A stretch of DNA of 64,000 bases from Diphasiastrum complanatum (lineage: Eukaryota; Streptophyta; Lycopodiopsida; Lycopodiales; Lycopodiaceae). Below the pieces are notes generated by a model that searched no databases, was not told where the DNA came from, and saw nothing but the letters and a program-made list of their open reading frames with translations. Of the stretch, positions 10,352-20,977 are shown one piece after another; position 1 is the first letter of the stretch; each line of letters starts with the position of its first letter. The stretch spans positions 11,801,697-11,865,696 of the forward strand of contig CM055111.1 in the NCBI GenBank assembly GCA_029204225.1, given 5' to 3'. Made by a program: the position numbers and the translations under genes.

Positions 10352-11607
10352 TCAATATTTCCAGTCTTCCACGTGCTGTTTGTTCCTACATCTTCTCCAT
10401 TGCCCTATAATACATGAATTGCAGAAACAAGAAATTGTGCAACATCGTTGTGAGCATGGACTATCCTGAGAATATCTATCAACACAGTGGAACGAGCGTG
10501 AGCCTGTGATACGCTGACAATCCCATTTCACATCACGTTGCACCTCATCCTTGCTGACCAGCCAGAAAACCCTTCTTGTATTGTAGCTATGACCTTCTCC
10601 TTTTGGCCTAAATGTTTCTTTCATATATGCGACCACATCTGCTGCACATTTCAAGGGCCAGTCGTCTGGTTTGAACTCCTCGTGAGTGAGTTTTCTTGAT
10701 GACCGTGCCCGCTTCGTCGTGCTCGTCTTTTCCATGGCCTAAGACAGAAAAATTATGCATCATTTGCAGACCTATCAAGTGATAATATCTGGGCAAAAAG
10801 CGAGCAAATTATTAGATTTTTTATTTTTATGTAGGCTACAATAAACAATGCTTGCAAATAGTACCCGTAGTTCCGAACATGGTGTCCTTTCTACTACCAA
10901 TTTGGTACTATATTTGGGTGTCCCGTATAGTCCTATTTCGGTACTATATCTATTAGGGAAATAGTACCAAAATTGGTACTCCAAAATAGTGTATTGTGGT
11001 ACTACAAGATGGACTATTCTTATAGTTCAGTACCAATTTTGGTACTGTATGAAGTAACAAACCTAAAACCTACAGAGGAAAAATAATGATAGTGAGAACC
11101 CCCAACAAATATACATGGCCACGAAGAAGAAAGGCCTTCGAGCTTTGAATTGGGACATCGCACCATCTGACCACACCCAATGACACCTCAGATTATACCC
11201 GTTCCTTTCAACCAATTGTCATGCAGCAGTAGACAGTGTTGTATGAATAGGGTGTCATGCAACTTATCGTCTGATATGTAAAAATTAAGAGTCTTTTCAG
11301 CTGCACTTGTAGAGTTTCTGACGTACGTTATGTGCACAAGTATCGTGACCTGATTAGACCACCAGTGCATGGACTGTATCTCGTTCTGCATCTTGAACGA
11401 ATAATTCTCCACAAAGTCAATGACTGAAACAACAACATCTGAAAGAAATTTCAGCAAGCAGTCTTTAAATTGTTGTGACTGTCACCGAAACACAAAGTTA
11501 TGCTTGATGAAGTTTTTCAGACGTGTTGAAACTAGGTCAACAAAAGTGTTGCTCCGCATTCTTTGTCGATTCCTGGATTTCGCAGTAGATGGAACATGTG
11601 CAAGCAT
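10352..11607 (-). pseudogene. Transposase-like gene, broken
   Basis: Two minus-strand blocks seem to belong together. Block 1 (11607-11188; one in-frame TGA at 11484-11482) has VVSVIDFVENYSF followed by QNEIQSMHW and DDKLHDTLF, a pattern I recall from uncharacterised transposon-like eukaryotic proteins with an acidic DFAENY/QNEIQS core. Block 2 (10735-10352) has VSKDEVQRDVKW, GSRSFHCV and a Cys-rich end (PCSQRCCTISCFC), as at the C-terminus of such proteins. The 450 bp between may be an intron or an insertion and carries the GTACC palindromes. Family assignment is from memory and uncertain; the blocks themselves look like real decayed coding sequence. Confidence 0.45.
10895..11047. repeat. 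Cluster of AGTACCAANNTTGGTACT palindromes
   Basis: TACCAATTTGGTA at 10895-10907, AGTACCAAAATTGGTACT at 10963-10980 and CAGTACCAATTTTGGTACTG at 11028-11047 are perfect inverted repeats around 1-2 nt centres. Single GGTACTAT half sites lie between them. The cluster sits between the two coding blocks of the transposase-like gene. Confidence 0.85.
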
Positions 11608-11687
11608 GATCCTTTCCATGATGACCAACCGTGTTTTGTCTCATATGATTAAACGCCTCCTTAGAATATACCATTTGCATATGGTAC

Positions 11688-12350
11688 ACACAACAGGAAG
11701 GAAGACAAGATCACAGGGTCAATGACGAAGAAACAAGCCAAGCAACATTATAATACGGTCCTGAAATGGGAAAATCTTCCTCAAAAGATTGATTCAAAGA
11801 ATGTGCCACCCTTACTGGATAAAGGCAAAGGAATAAGTGGAAGGATTTGGGATTGGCCATGGACAAAATAACTATCCATACGCCGCACTGGCCAATCACC
11901 CACCAACTTTACAGTTGGAAAATTTCAGTGGATTTTCATCGGGCACTACAAGCATACTAGCGGGAGTATATACACTCTCCCGATCCGACAGTGAGGCAAT
12001 CGATGCTCTTTGCAAAAGATTTGACTCTATTGGCATTCGTGGCAACGTCGTGGGATGATTGCCTTCCTCCTTTGGCATTCGATCCGAATAAGCCAATGGC
12101 ATCAGAGAGCATAAATAAGGATCAACTGCCGGTGGCTAGATTGTACTTCCGTGTCGCAATGATGGGAGGCTCCTGGGAATCTCGATTCATAGCCTGGACA
12201 ACTTCAAAGTGGATCACCGGAGCCCACCGTTGTTTTTTGCCACAAGTTAGATTTCAACACTGCCCGATTCGATTTCATAGAGAAGGTGCAGTATCATTTA
12301 ATAAAGATTCGACATGAAGCAAATAAAAGCCCACAGTAACTGCATCTCGC
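11688..12350 (+). pseudogene. Gypsy family D fragment
   Basis: From 11723 the plus strand encodes MTKKQAKQHYNTVLKWEN followed by VPPLLDKGKG. The same block is found on the minus strand at about 31210-31080 within the longer gypsy D element, so this is a second copy of that family. The following 500 bp up to the LTR-like sequence hold no recognisable domain; they are presumed 3' internal sequence. Confidence 0.55.
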
Positions 12351-12547
12351 AGGACCGCCAACGATTTTGGTGGGAGATACTATTGGAGGGTTTGCAGATC
12401 CCAAGGCAACCCTAACCCTACTTAATAAGTGAGAGGGATTTGGCACTAGTGTGTAAGTCCAACCCGATGATCACATAGAGATTTGATTAATTAGAAAGTT
12501 AATAAAAGGACTTTAGGCCTTTTTGTGGGACTTTTAATGTCGCAGGG

Positions 12548-12815
12548 CCTAAATGTCAAGTTAGTGAATAAAGTTGGGTTTCCCTCCAATTTGGATGGTT
12601 CTCACTCTTTTTTAAATTTGAATAGTTAGGGAGGCAGAAATGGACCAATAGGATTCAGAGGCCAGGGTCCTCCTCTCTACTATAAAAAGGGACCAACTCG
12701 AGTTTGCTACAGATGTACATATCTTCATTTTAATAAAGCAGATTGGTTCTCTTGTGAAATGGATTTATGAATGTCCTTGCTCTCCATCACTTTTCCTCTA
12801 TCTCTCATGCTTTTA
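12548..12815 (+). mobile_element. LTR-like sequence of gypsy family D
   Basis: Matches the reverse complement of 28045-28325 over about 270 bp with many substitutions. It contains a TATA-type word, CTATAAAAAGG near 12681, and is preceded by family D internal sequence in the same order as on the minus strand at 28-31 kb. Its ends are not certain: the match begins at aatgtcaagtta and fades after attgtgtttt. Confidence 0.5.
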
Positions 12816-13130
12816 TTGTGTTTTGCTAATTGGTGGATCTGATTGTTATTGGGATTGCATGTTTTTATACTTTTATAGTTTCTTCAAAAAGTACTCCCCT
12901 TCTTTAGAGGCCCAATAAGCTCGATGCAATGAAATTAATTACTAGTCAAAATAATCATTATATGAATGAAGTAGCCATCGATTCTACTCAGTAGGTCTTG
13001 GGCCAATAGCCCTAGAAATAGTGTATGTCCATAATTCTCTCCTAGTAACAAACACAGTTTCTCTCAATCTAAGCTGTAAAAATAAAAGCTATAGTGAAAA
13101 GCTGAGGTAATTAATTTCCAATAGTCCTCC

Positions 13131-13630
13131 TTAAGGACACAGTTGGTGCCTTGGTATCTTCGTCAGGTTTAGCATGTTGAAAATCTTCTGATGCTTGATC
13201 CTGGGAAGCGCTTTGGTGAATATGCCTGCAACCATTGCTATTATGGAGCAATATTGAAGAATCACTTGCCCTGAGAAAACTTTTTCGCTAATGAGATGAT
13301 ACTGGATTTTTATGTGCCTAGACTTGCCATGAAATCTGGGATTCAACGATAGCGAAATACAACTTAAATTGTCACACAGAATGGTAGTAGTTTGATGTAA
13401 GTCGTGAAGTAATAACCTGATCTATATAGCTTCTTTTGAAGCTTGACATGTTGCAATGTACTCTGCCTCGGTCGAAGAAAGTGCGACTGATTTATGCTTC
13501 CTTGAATTCCACAAAATCGGTCCTCCTGCCAGATAGAAGCAGAACCTGGAAGTAGATTTTTTGGTAGAGACTGTTCCTCCCCAATCTGAGTCAGAGTAGC
13601 CTCGTAAGACAAGTGGGTCGATAGCATTTT
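13131..13630 (-). pseudogene. Copia B RNase H region
   Basis: Read on the minus strand, this piece begins with the RGYSDSDWGG word of a Copia RNase H, then has LWNSRKHKSVALSSTEAEY and ends with a KSRHI-type motif and FTKAL-type terminus. Codons are shifted at least once near 13370. It is the 3' part of the element whose RT lies at 14280-14929 and 21612-21873. The 3' LTR expected at lower coordinates could not be delimited. Confidence 0.8.
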
Positions 13631-13883
13631 TGTGAAGATTTTATGAATCATTAAGATCCAACCTAATCTCTTGATAATTGATTATGGAAGATAACACAAT
13701 CTACTTAATGAAAGAGATGCAAACTCAACATCTACTTAATGAAAGAGATGCAAACTCAATAAGAACTTGATCAAACATCAAACTTATGATGAGATGAAGT
13801 TGCTATCCATAAAAAAATAGTAAGCTACTAGTGCACCAATGGATAGATGAACCCAAGAGAACTCATGTATAAGCATGAAATGA

Positions 13884-13980
<97 letters not shown>

Positions 13981-14279
13981 GAGAGAGAAGCCTCTCTTTT
14001 CATGTGTGTACATGTATATATAATAAGTCCATGCCTCATTAATGATCTTGGTTTCCCTGCATATCAAAAACCCTACTATTAATGTGGACTAGATTCAATG
14101 TCTCCAATATTCAAATTTGAATATACCAAACTCGACCTCCTACACTTTCCCTCAGTTTTCAAAAGTGGCAATTCAAAAATATTTGAAATGACTATCTCTA
14201 AGTCTAAAATGCAAATTGGCCTCAATTGCCAAATAAACAAATATGACCAAAATATTAAACTAGTTGACAATTTCTCACA
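13631..14279 (-). mobile_element. Solo LTR of Copia family A inside Copia B
   Basis: On the minus strand the sequence starts TGTGAGAAATTGTCAACTAG and ends AATCTTCACA, like the LTRs of Copia A at 14930 and 25436. No internal sequence follows, so it is a solo LTR. Flanks are ATTTT (13626-13630) and ATTTC (14280-14284), a 4-of-5 match for a 5-bp target duplication. It interrupts the Copia B frame just before the RGYSDSDW motif of RNase H. It carries a 91-bp GA tract that other copies of this LTR lack. Confidence 0.9.
13887..13977. repeat. (GA)n microsatellite, about 45 units
   Basis: Uninterrupted GA dinucleotides inside the solo LTR. Other LTR copies have only a short TCTCTCTCTTATC stretch at the equivalent place (for example near 15225), so this is an expansion of a pre-existing seed. 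Confidence 0.95.
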
Positions 14280-14924
14280 ATTTCCATCATAACGTAAAAT
14301 GTGATCTAAACTTTCTTGAATGTACTTCATCACTCTCTTTAATGCTTTCCAATGTGAGATCTCGGTATTAGACATGTATTGACTTAAGGTGCTAATAGTG
14401 TATGGTAAATCTGGTCTAGTACGTAACATGGCATACATCAAAGATCCGATCAGTGAATGAAAAGGGTACTCTGCTAAGTCGAGTACTTCACTTTCAATAT
14501 CTGCACAAGAACGTTTAGTCAATGCTATACTTGGATCCATTGGTGTATCAATTAGTTTGCAATCGGACATGTGAAACTTTTCTAGAATATTCTCTAGATA
14601 TTTTTGCTGGCTAAGATAGATCTTCTTCTGAAGTCTATTTCTAGTAATGTGAATTTCCAATAAAGAATGAACAATGCCTAGATCAACCATGTCAAATTCC
14701 TTTGACTAATCACTCTTAGTAGTGTGCAGTAGGAAAGTGTCATTAGATAAAATAAATGCATCACATCTACGTAAAGAGCTATATGGACTAAATTGACACA
14801 TATATGTTTGGAATAAATATTACAGCCCAAAATTGAATAAGATAAGAGTTAATTCTTTTGAACCATGGCCTTGCAGCCTATTTCAGACCATAAATTGCCT
14901 TGTGCAGCTCTTGCACACTTTGTG
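14280..14924 (-). pseudogene. Copia B reverse transcriptase, C-terminal part
   Basis: Minus-strand coding for a Copia RT: AIYGLKQAAR near 14900, the YVDD region near 14775, then MVDLGIVHSLLEIHI, QKKIYLSQQKYL, the TPMD word and LIGSLMYAMLRTRPD. At the catalytic motif the bases read TACGTAGATGTGATG, so two bases appear inserted within YVDD and shift the frame. Interrupted on one side by the solo LTR and on the other by Copia A. Confidence 0.85.
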
Positions 14925-14929
14925 CTCTT
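14925..14929. repeat. Target site duplication CTCTT, left copy
   Basis: CTCTT precedes the left LTR of Copia A and is repeated at 21607-21611 after the right LTR. Copia insertions make 5-bp duplications, so the two ends belong to one insertion event. Confidence 0.9.
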
Positions 14930-15566
14930 TGTGAGAAATTGTCAACTAATTTGATCTTTTGGCAAACACATTTGAGGCCAATTTTTATTCTAGAATTATA
15001 GATAGATATTTCAAAGTTATTCTAGTCTAAATGTTTTTGAATTACTACTTTTAAAAAGTGAGGGAAAAGTAGAAGGTTGAGTTTGGAAGATTCAAATTTG
15101 AATGTTTTGTTCAGTGAATCTAGTCATATTTCTAGTAGAATTTTTGATCTAGAAGTTTCTATGGTGGGAAACTAAAAATAGGGCATGAAATTGTTATAAA
15201 TAGATGTACACATGCGGGAGAGCAAAATCTTCTCTCTCTTATCTCATTTCATGCTTATACATGAGTTCTCTTGGGTTCATCTATCCATTGGTGTACTATA
15301 TTGGTGATATCTTGCAATGTTGTGTGTAGAATGCTCTTATTTGTTAATATTCGGATCCCCACATTTGAAATACAGTAACTTATTGTTTTTGTTTGGATAA
15401 CAACTTCATTATTTAACATGTTTCATGTTTGATCAATATCTTGTTGAGTTTGCATCTCTTTTATTGATGTTGATTTTCTATTTTGGAAATGGTGGAAATT
15501 GTGTTGTTTTTTAAACCAAAGATCAAGAGATGGTTTTGGATCTTAATGATTGACAAAATCTTCACA
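14930..15566 (+). mobile_element. Copia A 5' LTR
   Basis: 637 bp from TGTGAGAAATTG to AATCTTCACA with TG...CA ends. A TATA-like word (TTATAAATAG) at about 15194 could place transcription start shortly downstream. A short CTCTCTC stretch follows at about 15225; the tail words atgagttctcttgggttc and caatatcttgttgagtt are shared with all copies of the family. Confidence 0.93.
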
Positions 15567-15578
15567 TGGTATCAGAGC
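15567..15578 (+). promoter_or_regulatory. Primer binding site for initiator tRNA-Met
   Basis: TGGTATCAGAGC directly abuts the end of the 5' LTR. It is complementary to the 3' end of plant initiator tRNA-Met, the usual primer for Copia minus-strand synthesis. Confidence 0.95.
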
Positions 15579-16154
15579 TTGTGTTGCAAGTTATAGAAGG
15601 ATCAGCCATATTTATCAAGAATTTAGAGGAGTTACCAATTCTAGAGTGTGTTGATTGATTTCTACTCAAAAATCAAGCATTTTGCATATGTAGAATTGAT
15701 CTTTTGTAGATCAAAACTCAATTTAGGTTTATGAAACTGATTAGGCCAATTTCACATGTGCCTTACTAGATTTCTCTGATTTTAAATGCATTAGGAAAGC
15801 TTCATTGGAAGCTACAAGATTCTATATCAAGTTTTTGACAATTGCATGTAGAATTTGAAAGATTCAATTTTTTTGTGATTTTGTCAAAACCCTAATTTTG
15901 ATTGGATCTCTATTTTTTGAGATTTCTGGACTTCAATAGAGTGTGTTTCAATTGTAGAAGTGGCAAGATTCATTAGATTGTGGTTGGATCATAGGTTGAT
16001 CAAGATTTTTTCATTCTATGCATTGATTTGCTAGATGTAAGTGCTAGAAGAGAATTGAGAGGTTCCATATCTTTGTGATTTCTTTTTGGAAACATTTGTT
16101 GTTATTTAAAAGAGTTCTTTGTGCATTGAAACAGGAAGATCAAGTCATTGTAAC

Positions 16155-19100
16155 ATGGCTACATCAAGTGGATTCATGATGGAAGGCAATGATAGGCTTA
16201 CCTCATCCAACTACTCTACATGGAAGATGAGAATGGAATCACTTCTTGAAATGCATGAGTTGATGGACATTGTTGTAGGGTTGGAGGAGAGACCCTTGGT
16301 TCAACAAGATCAAGTGAGGTATGACAAGAGAGCAAAGAAGGCTTTACACATGATCAAGATGAATGTTACCAATGAGCTACTCAAGGAGATTGGTAAGTGC
16401 ATGTCATCTTTGGAGGCTTGGGAAGCTTTGAGGAAGCTTTATAAACCACAATCTAGAGTATTGACTCTAAGAAGACAAATCTTTTAAAGCTTAAAAAAGA
16501 AAGAAAAGAGTCCTAATACTTTTGTTTTGAGAGTGGAGGCTTTAATTGATGAGTTAGCTTGCATTGATGAGAGCATTAAGGAAGGAGAGATTGTTCAAGT
16601 TATTCTTAATGGTTTGTTGGATGCTCATGCTAGCATTGTGCAAAGCCTTTCTATTCAAAGAACTTTTCCAAGTTTGGTGGACCTTTAAGAGACCTTGATC
16701 AATGAGGAATATGGGCTTCAAGCAAGAGGTGGATCTACATCAAAATCTCAAGATGGTGAAGAGGCTATGTTCATCAAAGGCAAATTTAAGGACAAAGGTA
16801 AGAGCAATTGGCCTAAAGGACAAGACCAAAGTGACATTTCTTTATTTGGTAAGAAGAAAGACAGGTCCATATTGAAGTGTTTCTATTGTAGCATCAAGGG
16901 GCATTTTGCAAGTGATTGCTACAAAAAGAAGAGAGATCAAGGAGATAAGCAAGGTAATCTAGCTCATGATGACTCGGATGATGTTGATGTTCAAAACACA
17001 AATGATGATGCTTTTGTGATGTCTTTATGTTTGAGTTCTATTGTTGGAGATATTGATCCATGGTGGATTGATAGTGGAACAAGCTCACACATGACTTTTC
17101 ACAAGGAGTATTTCACTTCTTTATTGGAATATGGAGATGACAAAAGGGTGATCTACATAGCCAATGATGGTGAGTGTGCAATTAAAGGGATTGGCACAAT
17201 TCCTATTTCTCTCTCCACAAATAGGAATGTTCATTTAAAGGATGTTTTGTTCATTCCATCTATTACTAATAAACTACTTAGTGTGAGTCAATTGCTAAGC
17301 AAAGGTTTTTAAGCTGAGGTTGATGGAGATGCTTATATGATTAAAAGAAAGGATGTCTTGATTCAAAAAGGTAAAAGGAAAGTATAGTTATTCAAACTAG
17401 ATTCTTGTGTTATAGCTAACCAAGTTGGATGTGTGGCAAGTGAGAAAATATCCATGCAAGAGGTTTGGCATAAGAGGATGAGGCATCTCAACTTCAAAGC
17501 ATTGGAGGTAATGGCAAGGAAAGAAGTTGTGATTGGTTTTCCAAAGTCCTTAAGACTCTCTTATATTAGATCTACATCTAGATCTACAAAGCCTTTTCAA
17601 GTTCTACATTTGGATATTCATGAAATTACTATAATTAAAAATAGTGAAACTAAGATGTATGTAACTTTCATTGATGATTTTAGTATTTTTGGGTATATCT
17701 ATTATAGAGCAAAGATGAAATGTATGATGTCTTTGTGAAGTTCAAGAGTTCAAGGGAGAACCATTTTTCCACAAGGATCAAGTTCTTGAGGAGTGAAAAT
17801 GGTGGTAGTATATCTCAACCAAGTTCAAAGCCTTTTGTGATGAGCATGGGATTAAGAGAGAGTATACATGTCCAAGGACACCTCAACAAAATGGAGTGGC
17901 TGAGAGGAGAAATAGGACCTTATGTGAAGGTGCCAAAGATATGAGGTTAAGTGCAAATCTTTCTAAACCATTTGTGATCAAGCCTTGTTATGTGCTAACT
18001 TTCTATGCAATAGGTGGCTAAGTGCTATATTGGATGAAAGAACACCTTTTGAGATGCTATTCAAGAGGTGACAGAGTGTCAAATTTTTTAGAACTTTTGG
18101 ATGCACTTTCTATGTCAATATAACTCTTGATGATAGGAGAAAGGAGGATCTATCTTCAAGGAAAGGTATATTTGTTGGATATAGTGAGGTGAGTAAAGCC
18201 TATAAGGTTTACATTCCTACTACTAATAAGGACTTGGATCCTATTTTAAATGGTGATGATGAAGGACCTTCATCAAGTCAAAAGCCAAGGAGGACATCAA
18301 GGCAAAGGCAAACACTTTCAAGGGTCACATATGATGAGAAAGGTAAGCAAGTTGTTGGAGGTATAAACTATGCTTTCCTAACCTCTTTTGATGAACCTAC
18401 ATGTGTAGATGAAGCAAGGAACAAAGAGGAGTGGATCCAAGCAATGGATCTTGAGTATCAAGCTCTTATGAAGAACAATACATGGAGATTGGTGGAGTTA
18501 CCTAAGGACAAGAAAGCTAGTGGATGCAAATGGATCTTCAAGATGAAGACTAACCAAGATGGATCTATCAATAAACATAAGGCAAGGCTGGTGGCCAAGG
18601 GATATGCACAAGAACATGGTATTGACTATAGTCACAACCTTTGCACATGTGGCAAAGATGGTAAGAATTCGGGTCATCATCTCTCTTGCTACTCTTTTTG
18701 GATGGGATCTATGGCAAATGGATATTACAAATGCATTCTTGAATGATGATCTTGAGGAGGAAGTGTACATGGAGCAACCCGGGAGCTACATTTTATCTAC
18801 AAAGGCAAATCATGTTTGTCTGCTACAAAAGAGTTTGTATGGTCTTAAGCAAGCACCAAGGAGTTGGTATGCTAAGCTTAACACATTTTTACTTTTTCAA
18901 AACTTTGTTATAAGTGAGTATGATCATTCACTTTATTGTAGGTTTGCTAGAAATGATGTTATCATTTTGCTAATCTATGTGGATGATATCATCTTGAGTG
19001 GAGGCAACAACCAAGATGTTGGTGATATGCTCTCAAGAAGGAGTTTGAGGTGCATGATCTTGGTCATTTGCATTACATTTTAGGATTAGAAGTGATTAGG

Positions 19101-19390
19101 ACTTCTCAATATACTTTTATTTGTCAAGAGAAGTATGCTAATTCTATTCTAAAAAGATTTCATATAGTAGATGCAATTTCTTGTGATACACCTATGGAGT
19201 CAAATGTAAAGCTAACTATAAGAGGTAATGAAAGATCCTACGAGGACATTACTCTCTATAGAAAGCTAGTTGTTCACTTATATATCTAACCATCACAAGA
19301 CCAGATCTAAGCTATTGTGTTGGTAGTATAAGCCAATTTATGCAAGATTCTAGTGGGGAGCATTGGAAGCTAGGGAAGAGAGTTGTAAGT
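16155..19390 (+). pseudogene. Copia A gag-pol (gag, protease, integrase, RT)
   Basis: Starts at ATG 16155 (MATSSGFMM); a 588-bp leader separates it from the primer site. Domains in order: gag with CCHC knuckle (C-FY-C-SIKG-H-FASD-C, 16878-16919); protease with WWIDSGTSSHM (Asp-Ser-Gly at 17070-17078); GAG-pre-integrase (HKRMRHLN near 17470); integrase core with FIDDFS near 17670 and, after a frameshift, GVAERRNRT near 17900; RT with ARLVAKGYAQEHGIDY near 18585 and an intact YVDD at 18976-18987. In-frame stops at 16485, 16686 and 17310 and frameshifts near 17.73, 18.65 and 19.05 kb kill it. A segment between pre-integrase and integrase core seems missing near 17560. Confidence 0.92.
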
Positions 19391-20505
19391 GTTAGATTTT
19401 ATATGCTCAACCTTACAAAAAATCATCAAGTAATGAGCATCTTGAAAATGGAAGGCTGATAACATGATTTCGGACCTTCACATTTTTCCCCTTTAAGTTT
19501 TTTTCTTCTTTTTGCCTTAAACATTCTTTAGGCACCTTCACCTTTTTCACACTTTGCAGAAATACGACACATTGGCCAAGTGGCCAGAATGTGACACAGC
19601 GGCCAAGTGGCCAAAGTCAGCATAATGCCTTATAAACCATTTCTAAAGCACCTTCGGCTTTCGCCACCTTCGACTTTCGCTACCTTTGGCTTACGCCACC
19701 TTCGGCTTTTGTCGCCTTCTTCACCTTTTTCACAGTGTGAACAGAGTCACCAGGATGTCTTAGAAACCGTTTCTAAAGCACCTTCGGCTTTCGCCGCCTT
19801 CGGCTTTTGTCATCTTCGGCTTGTGCCACCTTCTTTGCCTTTTTCACAGTGTGAACAAAGTCACCAAGATGACTTAGAAACCATTTCTATAGCACCTTCG
19901 GCATTCGCCGCCTTATTCGCCTTTTTCACAGTGTAAACAAAGTCACCAGGATGCCTTAGAAACCATCTCTGAAGCACCTTCGACTTTTTTGCCACCTTCG
20001 GCTTTTGCCTTTTTGGCTTCAGTAGGCTTTTTGGCTTTTTTGCCTTTGACTTTTTTTCCTTCAGCCTTTCGGCTTTTTTGCTACCTTTAAACTAAGGGCA
20101 CCTTCAGGAGTTGCATACCTTCAGTCTAAAGGCACCTTTGGGTTTTTCAATTTTTTCGCATTTTTCTATATTGGCAAACCGACGTCGCCAGATGTATCAG
20201 CAACCCTAAAACAACTGGACAACCAAATATCCCAAAGGCGGTGAAGCAGTTACCAACTTTGTACATATGCAAAGACTGGCGTAAATAGCCTTAAAGGCTT
20301 GTAAGATATTCTCTCGAAATTTGTAAATGTATGTATTAGCTAAATCAAGCTATGTAAGTGTTAATTGAATTTCTCTTTTGATTAGAGTTATTTGTAGCCA
20401 ACATTATCACGCTCAACAAGCTGAAGTTATTAATTCAAGCCATTGTACTCACTATTCATATTTTTATCAGAGTGCATTTTTTGTCTCACTACTGCTATAT
20501 TTTGG
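19390..20505. mobile_element. Foreign 1.1-kb insertion in Copia A
   Basis: The Copia frame breaks off after the SGEHWKLGKRVV word and resumes at about 20515 with an AYCMRDHH word. The sequence between is unrelated to Copia coding and contains the CTTCGGC minisatellite. The left edge begins TGTTAGATTTTAT, which would suit a solo LTR, but I found neither a convincing CA end nor a target duplication, so the element type is open. Confidence 0.6.
19627..19990. repeat. Hierarchical minisatellite: 16-bp unit within 130/114/82-bp units
   Basis: The word CTTAGAAACCATTTCTAAAG (with variants) begins higher-order units at 19627, 19757, 19871 and 19953, so spacings are 130, 114 and 82 bp. Each unit contains a run of the 16-mer CACCTTCGGCTTTCGC: about four copies in the first, three in the second, one in the third. 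The length differences, 16 and 32 bp, equal whole numbers of the inner repeat. Degenerate CTTCGGC and TTTTTGGCTT words continue to about 20140. Confidence 0.85.
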
Positions 20506-20514
20506 GAACTTGAT

Positions 20515-20976
20515 ATTTTGGCATATTGTATGAGGGATCATCACCTACCCTTTTTGGATTTTTAGATTCAGACTTTGCTAGAGATCAAATGGATAGGAAA
20601 TCTATAAGCGCACATTGTATTTTCATAGGTGATGGAGCTATATCATGGATGTCAAAGAAACAAGCCACTATTTAATTGTCATCTAGTGAGGTTGAGTACA
20701 AAGCCCTTACTCATTGCACAAAGGAGATGATATGGATCAAGAGGATGATGAAGGATATTAAATTACTGGATTTTTTAGAGAGCCAATCATCTTTTGTGAC
20801 AACCTATCGGCCCAAAAATTGGCAATCAATTCTATTTTCCATGCTAGGAGCAAGCATATTGAGGTGGCATATCACTTTGTGAGGGAGCAAGTCATGGCAA
20901 AGGACATGGAGCCTCAACATGTTTCATTAAGGGAATGTGTAGCTGATATCTTCACCAAAGCATCGGAAAAAGACTT
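20515..20976 (+). pseudogene. Copia A RNase H region
   Basis: Encodes DSDFARDQMDRKSISAH, SWMSKKQATI, LSSSEVEYKAL and HIEVAYHFVREQV, the RNase H domain of a Copia polyprotein, with a TAA just before LSSSE and at least two frameshifts. The first 382 bp are identical to 24906-25287 including those defects. The end of the domain, the polypurine tract and the first bases of the 3' LTR are deleted at 20976. Confidence 0.9.
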
Positions 20977-20977
20977 G

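Noticed and set aside
19607..19936. 109-codon frame over the CTTCGGC minisatellite
   Set aside because: The period is not conserved as codons, unit lengths are not all multiples of three, and the frame simply follows the repeat.
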